In this document: one piece after another, positions 53,816 through 64,000 of the stretch | How positions within the stretch are numbered: the first letter of the stretch is position 1 | How the letters are laid out: each line of letters opens with the position of its first letter | Source of the DNA: Sugiyamaella lignohabitans | Taxonomy: Eukaryota > Ascomycota > Dipodascomycetes > Dipodascales > Trichomonascaceae | Assembly (NCBI RefSeq): GCF_001640025.1 | Contig: NC_031672.1 | Coordinates: 5,456,001 to 5,520,000, forward strand | Reading direction: 5' to 3' | Length of the DNA: 64,000 nt | Position numbers and translations under genes: made by a program | Notes under the pieces: generated by a model | The model's input: the letters and a program-made list of their open reading frames with translations, nothing else | Database searches by the model: none | What the model was told of the DNA's origin: nothing

Positions 53816-54669
53816 ATGGCTTCCCAAAAAGCTGGTGCTGCCGGTAACAAATTCCGCATGTCGGTATGTGTTTAATATGAAAGAAGTGAATGAGATTTCT
53901 AAGTTTGTTCAGAGGATTTAGGGTTGTTTTTGAAATTGGCGACAAGGAGAGGAGACGATTTGAAGAACTCAATATCCAGAAGATCCAGCAAACTCGATTT
54001 GTTAAGCAGTGATGAATTTAAATGGCTCTCACTCATCTTTTAATTTGACGATTAATAACCACGACTTTTGACGATTAATGACTATGAAGAGAGTACCGCC
54101 GTAATTTACTCGACAAATTAACTAAGACAATACCGATTATTTGAGATGCGAATAATAACATCATTTTTCCCTAAAGTCTCTGAGAATGTGGAATATCGCC
54201 TGTTGAATTTGATGACTTTTTATCCCGAACAAACTTATAAACTCTATCCCTTTAGCGATATTTTTTGTGGCCTATGCCCTTTACTAACAATATCAAGCTC
54301 GGTCTCCCCGTTGGTGCCGTCATCAACTGTTGCGACAACTCTGGTGCTAGAAACCTCTACATCATCTCCGTCAAGGGTGTTGGTGCTAGACTTAACCGTC
54401 TTCCTGCTGCTGGTGTCGGTGACATGGTTATGGCCACTGTCAAGAAGGGTAAGCCTGAGCTCCGTAAGAAGGTTATGCCTGCTATTGTTGTTCGTCAATC
54501 TAAGCCATGGAGAAGAAGAGATGGTGTCTATCTTTACTTTGAAGATAACGCCGGTGTCATTGTTAACCCTAAGGGTGAAATGAAGGGCTCTGCTATCACT
54601 GGACCCGTTGGTAAGGAATGTGCTGATTTGTGGCCAAGAATTGCTTCAAACTCCGGTGTTGTTGTTTAA
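53816..54669 (+). CDS. RPL23: Large ribosomal subunit protein uL14 (L23), two exons
   Basis: Exons 53816-53863 and 54298-54669, 139 residues. Exon 1 encodes [16 protein letters not shown]; exon 2 opens with [21 protein letters not shown], the universal uL14 core, and ends [15 protein letters not shown]. The 434-base intron (GTATGT donor, TACTAAC then AATATCAAG) is by far the longest here, in keeping with long regulatory introns in yeast ribosomal-protein genes. The protein lies at the subunit interface of the 60S particle. Confidence 0.98.
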
Positions 54670-55134
54670 ATAAACTAATAAAAATTGAATTGATGAATTT
54701 ATATATTTATATTCAAAAAAAAGTATTGTTTGATGCATGTCGGTACGGCTCCGGGTTGGACAAATACCATTCTTACAAGAACTGCCTAATATTCCTCCAA
54801 AAAATTTGTATAGTAAGGATAATAGACCCTTGAATAATGTTCTAAATTACACTCATTACAGAAAATCAGATATTAAGATAATAAATCTTGTTTAAAGTTC
54901 AGATATTAAGGCTCAAACTCCTAAACCTGACACTTACTTGCGCATTAGTGCAAAAATTTTAACAAAGATTGCTGTTGATTATCCCATTAGCCATTCTCTT
55001 TGTATAAGTTTCGTAATATATCACTTTCCTATGTAATACTAGAGGATTTTTGAGATTGGTGGCAGTATCTAATATAAATTTCTTTGGGAAGGTTAGGCTC
55101 CCATTGTCTGGTTAAACAAAATGAACATCTTCAT
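54670..55134. other. Intergenic region between RPL23 and tRNA-iMet
   Basis: 465 bp, AT-rich. No feature recognised. Confidence 0.3.
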
Positions 55135-55206
55135 AGCGACATGGCGCAATGGAAGCGCGCAGGGCTCATAACCCTGAGGTTCCAGGATCGAAACCTGGTG
55201 TCGCTA
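55135..55206 (+). tRNA. Initiator tRNA-Met (CAT)
   Basis: 72 nt with A1-U72 pair typical of eukaryotic initiators. Acceptor arms AGCGACA/TGTCGCT close on discriminator A. The anticodon stem has three G-C pairs (GGG/CCC) around CTCATAA, and the T loop reads ATCGAAA with A54, both initiator marks. It closely resembles the S. cerevisiae initiator. A T6 run at about 55212 terminates transcription. Confidence 0.96.
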
Positions 55207-55415
55207 GAAAATTTTTTGACAACTTTGCATGAATTTCAATTGGCGGCCCAATAGGTTTTCGATAGTTTACTTCTCTTTTTCTAATAATCTTCCCACTCAA
55301 TTAGTCAATTTTTTAGGAGTATTTCATAATCTCTTGGAATATTTTTCAAAGAGCAGAGAACTGCAACTTTCAATTGTCAGAAAGGGAGAGTCCAACTTCC
55401 CTGATCAACAACAGC

Positions 55416-56409
55416 ATGAATAAGATACTTGAAAATATTGAAGACCAAAGTGAAGACCCATTTGCTAGCCTTTCCTCGGGTTATGTAGATATTCCTGAGG
55501 TAACAAATCTGGGGCTTTCTGATTTGACTTTTGACGGATTATTACACGAACCTTTGAAAGTGGTTGAAGATGGAGGAGCAGCTGGTTGCGGCGGTAAGCT
55601 ATGGCCAGCTGGTGAACTATTGTCAAGATATATGATAAGAAGAGGGGTGGATGGATACAAAAATATTGTTGAACTTGGGAGTGGAACCGGTCTAGTGGGG
55701 TTAGTAACACTCTGTCTTGGTTTGATATAATGGATCTAACAACAACAGATTGGCCATTGGATTACATGAAACAAACAGATCAAAAAATAAAGATTTGAAT
55801 ATATGGATCACGGATCAGGAGTGAGTATTATAAAGAAGAGGAATGATCCCGATCTCTAACACAATCTCTAGGAATATGATGCCGCTGATGAAAGAGAACA
55901 CAGAACTAAATGACTTAAGTGAAATAGTAAGACCAGCAGTTCTTAATTGGTGAGTTTCGCGAGTAAACTACTGCAAAAACGAGTGCTGTCCTAACTTCTT
56001 AGGGGTGAAGAGCTGCCTGATTATGCTAAAAGTGCTGATCTTGTGTTAGCAGCCGACTGTGTATATTTGGAAGCTGCATTTCCACTACTAGAGCGTACGC
56101 TGTTAGATCTCTCGGAAAATGGAACGCCTATTTTAATGGCTTACAAAAAGCGAAGAAAGGTATGTTTCAACTTATAGATTTAAATGCTTGATGCGATACT
56201 AACATTCACAGGCTGATTCTAAATTTTTCAAGGCCATTAAAAAACATTTTGTTGTTGCTGAGGTAAGTTCTGCTGGTGGGTTGGTAGAGTGTCAGATAGG
56301 CCCGGCCCCCTTTGCTAACTGTTTAAAGATAAAAGATCATGCTGATTATGACAAATTCTTTAGACAAGCCGTTTATTTGTTTACCATTACAAGGAAGCAA
56401 ATAAAATAA
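55416..56409 (+). CDS. EFM6: EFM6-like protein-lysine methyltransferase, six exons
   Basis: Exons 55416-55699, 55749-55820, 55872-55949, 56003-56159, 56212-56262 and 56329-56409, 240 residues. The first donor is GTTAGT, the others GTGAGT/GTATGT/GTAAGT, all with CTAAC branch sites 3-12 bases from the AG. The seven-beta-strand SAM-binding motif is KNIVELGSGTGLVGLAIGLH, with ITDQE after it. Then DLVLAADCVYLEAAFPLLERTL and PILMAYKKRRKADSKFFK match the METTL21/EFM6 family. Yeast Efm6 (246 residues) methylates a lysine of translation elongation factor 1A. Substrate here is inferred from family only. Six exons is unusually many for a yeast gene this short. Confidence 0.82.
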
Positions 56410-57099
56410 AACTTATGACTGCAGCGATTGATTAATATTCATTTATTGTCTTATGTAGGCTTAAACCAGCCACACTGTTACATTTTTTATATCATAATCA
56501 TTAATATTATCATTTGTTTTCTGTTGAATGATGATTATCGCCAGAACTCGCACTTTGGGGGTTGGTAGACGTCTGAGACTCAGTAAAGACCATTCTGACT
56601 GCAGTTCTTGCATAATATATAAGGAATATAAGTCTTACTTAGAGGCCGTAATCACAATCACAGGCCCTTGACCTGTTTGATTCATAATTCACTGGTATTT
56701 CACCGACCTGGTGCCAGCTTGACTATTGAAAACTTTTAAGTGATATGATTTGATTGATGTCACCAATATAAACAGATGGCGGATTAGGGTTCAACGAGAT
56801 GCAGGGTCTACTGATAAGATATTGGTTCATAAATGGGATCGACTGCTTAGACGCAGCTAGACTGGAAATAGCTTTAACCAACAGTCAAACGAGGGAAGGA
56901 AATCAATACTTCCTCATTTTTAATCTTGCCGCATCATTTGGCACTTCTACTATAGGAGTCACTAACTGCTAGATCTACGCGCCGCATATTCATCCAGTTG
57001 TTGATATAGTTCTGCAATTAAGTTCTAGTGTCAACCGTTCCTACTTGGGGAACCTCATATTACCAAGCGCATCGATGCTTTTCTATTTATAGTCCGAAG
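56410..57099. other. Intergenic region between EFM6-like gene and TEL1
   Basis: 690 bp; no gene recognised. Presumed TEL1 promoter. Confidence 0.3.
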
Positions 57100-60000
57100 A
57101 TGGAGTCAGCTTTGATAGAGATCCAAGCAATTGAGGGTATGAGCACGAACACACACGAAATCTAACGTAAGATCTAACCAATTATAGAACAACTCCGATC
57201 ATCTAAAGTTCTGTATAGGACCAGAGCAGCCGATAGTTTGTCAACATTTTTGGCGAATCCCATTAATACAGTTGGGTTGAAGCAATCAAACTACAGACAA
57301 TTATTATACTCTGTACTAAATTGTATAGAGGAAGATCAGAAATCCTACAAAAGAGCAATTGATTTGAAAGCATATAGCCATGGACCAAGCCAGGCACTGA
57401 TTGATCGCCTGGCTCTTTTTGGCGGTGTTTTGAGAAACCTCATAGAAGTTAGCTATGAAACGTTTCGTCCTACAACAATAAAGGACTTACTAAATCATAT
57501 TATCAACACCTTGATTATTTCTGAGTCAGGGGACAAGATCTGTCAACCGTTGTTACAACCGTATGCTAAAATCCTAGTATTTCTCTGCGACTATCATCCA
57601 CTGGTCAATGGATTGAAACCAGACCAGTGGGACCGGCTTACGAAGTGCATTGCACAGTCGATATATGCAGTAGTTCTATCCTGTGTGGATGATGAAATGC
57701 TTGCCTCAGCAACTTTAGAGAACGTTGCTCTGGCGAATACTGACAGTTTATTCAAGCTCAAAACCAGACTTCCCCAGGCCACAGTAGACTTGTTTCATGC
57801 CTTGCGAAATCTAGTCGCTAACCCCATAGTCTCACGTGTTGAGCTCTTTCAACGAAATATTCTTTATTACGTGGTTTACTTCCTCAAAATACTGAACGAA
57901 GAGACCACTAGTCACATCCCAGCCTTTGCTTGCATGAATATTATGATACAGGAGCTCTTGTTCAAAGACCTCACACTGTCCTGGAATATTGCTAGTACTG
58001 GTATAAGTGTGATCGTACGCTCTCGTCTTTATTCATGCAAAAATATATCTCTCCGGGAACAGGTCATTGGTTTTATTCTACATACGTATCGCCCTCTTGT
58101 TTATTTAGCAGCTTCTAAAGAAGACAAAGACAATGACCAGTCTGTTCTAGGAGTTTTAGAGTCGCTTAGAGAGCTGTGTAATGGCCTTTCTTTCATTGGT
58201 GAGGCTAGCAGAATTCAGGTTGGTGATGTCTGGTTCACCAAATCAAGACATACGGATTGGCTAACATACCCTCTATTTCGTGCAATACCCACTGCTGCTG
58301 GCTTATTATCAAGAATTGAATCAAGTATATCTTGGTGTACTATTTTAGCTATATATAGGTTATTGCATCTGTTGTCATTATTCGACCCTGTCCTTGTCGG
58401 TAAGTTTAAACCACTCTTCGAAATGATCATATACTTACCCAGCAGATAACGGAGCTATTTCAAAGAAGGCACGATCAAATAATGGCAGAGCAATTGTAGG
58501 TTCAAATGAGAACTTTTCCTCTATCGCCAGGCTGATGCAAGAACTGATGTTGTCGGAGGGCTCTAATAAAATACTAGCATTACAAGTCATTTCAATATGG
58601 TCTCAGTTGGATAATTCAAATTCCAGCGCTTCAACTGACTCGGAATTCATCAGTCATATTACCAATTCCTTCATCCTGAATTCCTCTACGGAGAATGAGT
58701 TGAGCTCGTGGGCAATGATATGCGTGGCTTGTATTCTCAATAGATCTGCTGCTCTTCTAAAAGTTGAGCCGGATCTTTGGCTGGCATGCCAACAGAAAAT
58801 CCACAACCGGGATACTAGCTCTGCAGCCTGCTTCTGTATAAACGTGATGTGTACCAGCTTTGAAATTTCTCCCCAAAGACTAGAAGCGGTCCTCTCCATG
58901 TTCGACTCGTACTCGCCATTTCTATCCACGGGGTCGCTCAACTTGTGCCCAACTTTATTAAGATTAAATACGAGACACATGATGGTAGACCGTTCCAAAG
59001 TGGAAAAATCAAAGTTACTTGAATGGTTGCTTCATAACTGGCAAGCTAGCATGAAGGTGGCATATCCAGTGGACGGTCATATGTCAGCTATTAACATACT
59101 TCATACTCTTGAAATTTCAAACAGTATTTCCAGTTTTTTAGGACTTCCTCAGCTAAATGTTGACATTGAAAACTTTAGTGATCTCGCAGGTGATAGCTAC
59201 AAAGAATACACAACTGCAGATGCCTGGAACCATTTACTCCAAATAATTGCAGTCCAGGAAAGTAAGGTTAATACGCATTCTGTAACCAAATTTAGAGAAG
59301 AGGTCTACGATGAAGAATTTGCGACTGCTGTTCTAAACGTCTTGAATAAACGCCTGAAGGACTCGACACTCCTACTCTCGACAAATCGCCACGACATAGG
59401 AGTCAACCAAGATTATTCATCTATACTGCACCTCATTGTGCTAAGCACTCTTGTCATTGGTAATTTAGGGACTGTCTGTGAAAATAGCCATGATGATACA
59501 AACTATAGAGGTTACTTAGATTTATGTATGCTCACGGAAGATCTTTCAAAATTGTTTTCTAATTGGTCGACGACTTTGATAAAATATGAAAGCAACGCTT
59601 TTAGTCTCTATGTAACGGGTATCATCCTTTGCTCTACAAAAAAGGCATTCATCACAACTAAAGCTCAATCAATTCTTAGATCCAGTTCAAGGTCGACGTA
59701 CGATTGCTTACTTTCATATCTGCCGCCTAAGGATGATCTTCCATTGCATTCTATCATCGCTGCCAAAACCTCTCGAGATGTCAATCTAACGAGCGTTGCC
59801 TTTGGACTATATCTTGTAAGCAATGGCTCTTTGGTTTCTACATCTACATTTGCATCTATTGACCAATTGCTGGCAAACATCACACTGTCAGAATCTAAGG
59901 AGCTGGGGGACAGCATCGAGGTATTCTTAAGCTGTTCTGATTTTTTGTACACGTTTCTGGAAGAATTTTCTGGCAGCTTATCTAGTAGCCACTACGTTAT

Positions 60001-63000
60001 ATTACTTCGATACTTGGGCTCCAATCTGCTTGCCAACCGGATATGGAAACTCTCAGAGATAACTCTGAAGACGACTATTAGATACCTCTCAATGGGTTGT
60101 CGTTATTGTTTAAATCTAAGCAAGACGAACATTCATGACAGTGCGGTAAGTGACTGGCAGGACATATTCAAGTTTGTTATTAAAGCGGTATTTGATTCAC
60201 CGGTCCAGTCTAAGTTGATCAGAGTCCATCTTTTTGAGCTTCTATGTCTTGTTATAGAGACACTCGTAGATAACGAGGAAGTTCTATTGTTATCACAAGA
60301 ATATCTACAAGGAGTTCTAAATGAAGCTACCGATGTGTTCTATTATTCAATTTCGCCCTCATTATCTTCTATGATGTCTGAAATCGCTTACAAACAGAGA
60401 ATGGGATTGTATTCTATCATAATACAGGGAGTAGGGCCCTTGTTGGTAGATACTTCGAATATTTGCTTCCTGGCACACCTTCTGAGCAAGCTGGCGGGTA
60501 CTGATGGCGACATTATGATTTTGTCCATTTGCGAACTTTTGAAAATTGTGATTATTCAAGGGCAGAGTTCGAACCATATTTTTATCAAGCATTCCCTTGA
60601 TTATATTGCCAGTGTATATCAGGTGTCTGGGGCAGCAGAGCTATTAGATAGTGCTTGTGACCCGATTTTCGACTTTTGGCTGAAACAAACAACCGATAGC
60701 TTAGAAGGAGATATTTTCCCCTTAAGAATATTTCCATACCATGTTTTTGGTTATAAATCCGAGAAGCATTTTATGGAATCTAATGTTACTCAATTAATTG
60801 CTCGGGCATTAATTTTTAACAATTATATTGCAACCAAAAGTTATTTAAAGCACTTCACGCACACTACTGAAATACCTTTAAATAACGCTTACTCTGAAAG
60901 TTTATACAAAGCAATCTCCTTAGGATATAAGTCTCTTGATATCTCAATCGAAGATTTGTACTCCATTATCGATCAGCGAGTCAAAACCGACCAACCCGTC
61001 AGAACTCTCATCAACGAACAGATGCTGTACATCTTGCGAGAACTCCTAAGCTCAACCGACGTGTCGGATTGTAAGATAGAGTTTCCCTCCTCATCGACAC
61101 TAGCGCCTTTAAATGGAAACTTACAAGAGTTAATGCCTTCAATCAGTCGTTTGGGGGTGAGTCCACAGAAAGTGATTGAATATATCCAGTTGACGACCGA
61201 TGGAGATATTTCCAAACTTATTGGAAAGACAGGGGCAATCCCAACTACTATTCTAAGAGGTATATTCAAGTCGCATGAGAAGTTGACCAGTGAAAATGAG
61301 AAATACTTGGGTCTGCGACGATGTTTATTTTTCCTAACTATTCTACTTAGTGAGAATGTTCCGAAATCTAAAGCGGCCAAGCGAAGGTCCTCAACCACCG
61401 TCGAAGATGGGAATATTAAGGGATATACTTTAGAGCTTTGTTTAAGGGGTGCGATTTCATTAATATCCCTCCCTCGAGTAGAAGAGGAAGCTTGTCGATT
61501 GTTGCAACTCTTGATTTCGAGTGCTCCGCGGTATCTGCTAATCGAACTTGGATTTTCTGTTGTACAAGGCTGCTTGTCGGAATTAGAAATAAAAGGAGTG
61601 TCTAACTGTAAGCGTGGTCTTCTTGCGGAAATTGATAGCTGCTTGGTTGAGAGTCAAAAATTTTGGGAAGCAAAAATTTTGTCAAAGTCTATCAATTATC
61701 TCTTGAACAAGGACGCTGCATTGTTTTCAGATAGTGACGTTGTTAATATTATTAGTGGAGACAATAGCCAATTCTACTTTCCCCAGGTGCGTAAATGTTG
61801 TTGGGACATTTTGGCACTTCAATTAGAGTGCGAATCATTCTCTAGGGGCTTACTGGCTAAGATGGATCCCGAGATACGGTCTGACACAGCTACAAAGCTA
61901 TTATCCAATATGAGGAGCTACTATCCAGATACTGAGGGATTCACAACTTGGGCAGGCCGGTTTATCGCAACATCATTTTTAGAAGACGACTCATTGTCGG
62001 TAGGATTGAATGAGACGAAAAGCGAGGATTTAAATTCACTGGCTGATGATGATCTCAGGAGTTGGTTTATGGATGACCCCATATTTTGCAACGTCATCAG
62101 AATTATACGGAAGATATTGCAGACAGGAAATTTTCGTCAGATTGAGTACGTCGAAATCTGCCTTGGATGGATTCAACAGTATATCACCATCAATAGGCAG
62201 TCTTTACTAGATTGTTTGCCTGGCATCCTTCTAGATGGTACAAATAGTGAAATGGCACAGTCTTATGTAGTCCGCAGTCGGAATATGCTATTGACCATCA
62301 AGGATCCAAATAAGACGTTTGCATCGTGGGTGAAGAATGTGACACTTTCTATGTTAACCGCAATAGCGAAAGATCATCCGATATTCCAAGGGCTAGAAAT
62401 ACTTGTACAAAATATTGAAGAGTTGAGTTCGAGTTTGTTCCCGGTATTGGTGCACCAGATAATGAGTGAAAAAAGATTCAAACAGTCTGGGGATATGCTC
62501 AACGCTGTCTTTGCTTATTATTTGTCAAATGCCAATGAAGGTGTCAATCAAGACCATCGAGTGCTAGAGCTGTTGATAGATACTGTTCTTTATTTAAGAA
62601 GGTTCAATCTTGTTGGGTTAGAATCGTCATCATCGCCATTGAAAGTTAGCTGGGAGGGATGTGCAATTTGGGCTTTCAAGCTAGGGCGTTATCAAACAGC
62701 TCTCATGTTTCTAGAAATCCATTGGAATACCACCCAATCCTACAGCTTGGAGTTATTTTCAAAGATCTCGAAGTTGATAAAGTACCCTGATATGTACAGT
62801 TCTATAGCACCAGATCCTTCTTTGCAAGGCGCTATTGATATTTCCTTGAAAAACTCGACAAGCAACAAAGAGTCACTCAATGCTATGATCTTCGAGTCTG
62901 CTTTGAATAACGCAATTTCTAGTGGGTATGACTGGGATTTGAATAACCACTCGTCAATCACACTGGCAAGATCGTTCAACAATACTGGAATCTACTCTAT

Positions 63001-64000
63001 AGCGGACCTCATTTATCAAGCCGAGCTGGGAAAGGGCCAGACCAAAGAATACTCTTCTACTTGGAAACTAGAGAAGTGGACTCTCCCGGATATTGCGGAT
63101 CCTAAAAATAAAGACGAATTAATTTACCAGCTATTCAAGGGGATGCAAGATACATTTTGCGAAATATCGAGTTTTGGAAAAATCTACAATAAGGCTCTGA
63201 AGTGCATGGTAGTCGAAGACCATCCCTTTTATAGCGACCTTTTCCAGGTATTGGCAATCACGACCGAGGCACAGGATATTTTTGAAACAAAAAACATTAC
63301 GGATACGCTAACAGCACAACGCAAATCTTCATCAAATTGGGTGAACTATGATAGTTTTGATAAAATAGAAGACATTTTGGTTGCACGACAAATCAGCTGG
63401 CGAATACTACATCGTAGACTGTCTCAAAATGAAGATACAGCAACTCGAACTGTTGGCGACGTGACATTGGCATTTGCATGTAGTTTTGTCGACCATTGTC
63501 AGCTTGCAGTTCGTAATAAAAGCTTCCTGAAGGCTATGAATTCTATTGTCAAGTTTTTACATTCTAAACTTCCGCAATATAATGAGATCATAAAAATGGC
63601 ATCCACCATAGAGTCGGCCGCAGTATGTTGGGCCACTGGTAATCAAACTACTTCTATTGACATGTTGAATTCGGTAATCTCTTTGGATTCATTCTTGCAT
63701 GTGCCTAAAGAAGCCGGCTATTTTTTTTCAAGATCAAATGTCCATGCAAAACTGGCAAGTTGGCTATCATTAGCCAGGCATGAAACGGACAATGTCATTG
63801 TAACCGAATACTTGGATCCAGCTTGCAGATACCGGAATGAAGATATAAATTGCAATCCGTTAGAAGATAAGACTGAGTTCTATCATATGTTTGCCTCGTT
63901 CTGCGACGAGAAATTTCGGAGTGAAGCGCTTAATAGAGAGATGTCGATTCAATACCGTCAAAGGAAGGACAAAGACAGGAGACTAAATGAGCTTAGTAAG
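57100..64000 (+). CDS. TEL1: TEL1/ATM checkpoint kinase, N-terminal and FAT region (3' truncated by window edge)
   Basis: Exons 57100-57136, 57188-58399 and 58446 to the right edge, 2268 codons in view. Exon 1 joins to EQLRSSKVLYRTRAADSLSTFL, the TAN motif at the N-terminus of Tel1/ATM. The rest is alpha-solenoid HEAT repeats without further recognisable motifs until the FAT region begins near 62700 (AIWAFKLGRYQTALMFLEIHW, LAWRILHRRLS-like segment at 63390). The window ends at YHMFASFCDEKFRSEALNREM. The PI3K-like kinase and FATC domains are off the edge. Tel1 senses double-strand breaks through Mre11 complex and guards telomere length. Introns carry TCTAACC and TACTTACC branch-like sites. Confidence 0.93.

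Noticed and set aside
53864..54297. C/D-box snoRNA inside the RPL23 intron
   Set aside because: One TGATGA near 54010 but the next CTGA is about 170 bases away and no terminal stem pairs; insufficient.
60560..60580. B-box-like GTTCGAACC
   Set aside because: It lies within the TEL1 coding exon and no cloverleaf or A box is found around it.

Overview
This is a nuclear chromosome segment from an ascomycete yeast, most likely an early-diverging budding yeast (a Dipodascales / Trichomonascaceae / Yarrowia-like lineage) rather than a Saccharomycetaceae or CTG-clade species. The reasons are: a spliced NDUFB3-type respiratory complex I subunit; CTG codons that fall on conserved leucines (for example in the clathrin heavy chain at 312-314); about 26 spliceosomal introns in 64 kb, nearly all with a CTAAC branch site only a few bases from the 3' AG; a group III hybrid histidine kinase; and a decayed LINE. 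Species-level identification is not possible from the sequence alone.

Layout. 1-12.3 kb is dense housekeeping: clathrin heavy chain (3' part), TMA20, PAC2/TBCE, mitoribosomal mL46, TEX1/THOC3, NRD1/SEB1, an RTC4-like protein and a spliced orphan GAF-domain protein. 12.3-14.6 kb is an island holding a wrecked non-LTR retrotransposon and tRNA-Asn. 14.8-24.3 kb holds a frameshifted GH72 glucanosyltransferase, a 70-residue orphan, a DUF4149/TMEM205-like membrane protein, ALG3 and the NIK1-type histidine kinase. A 3.4 kb gene-free stretch separates NIK1 from QRI1/UAP1. 

29.5-32.4 kb is the most unusual part: five consecutive, same-strand, two-exon genes encoding 71-79 residue charged helical-hairpin proteins. 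They share one gene plan (helix, phase-1 intron at the hinge, helix), diverge strongly in sequence, and I cannot match them to a known family. 32.5-44.9 kb holds an INP2/vezatin-like peroxisome inheritance factor, a FLO8-like LisH/poly-Q activator and a Zn2Cys6 regulator, the latter two separated by another 3.5 kb gene-free stretch.

45-64 kb is again housekeeping: a CIR_N protein, a CCDC124/LSO2-like ribosome factor, an orphan protein, MRE11 (five exons), a PAP2 lipid phosphatase, NDUFB3, RPL23 (uL14), initiator tRNA-Met, an EFM6-like methyltransferase (six exons) and the first 2268 codons of TEL1/ATM, which runs off the right edge.

Functional themes: cell-wall and glycan synthesis (QRI1, ALG3, GH72 enzyme) with osmotic/fungicide signalling (NIK1); DNA-damage signalling (MRE11 and TEL1, about 6.5 kb apart); RNA biogenesis (TEX1, NRD1); and translation (TMA20, CCDC124-like, RPL23, EFM6-like, mL46). 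Exon coordinates for spliced genes are given in the evidence fields; all were worked out by eye.
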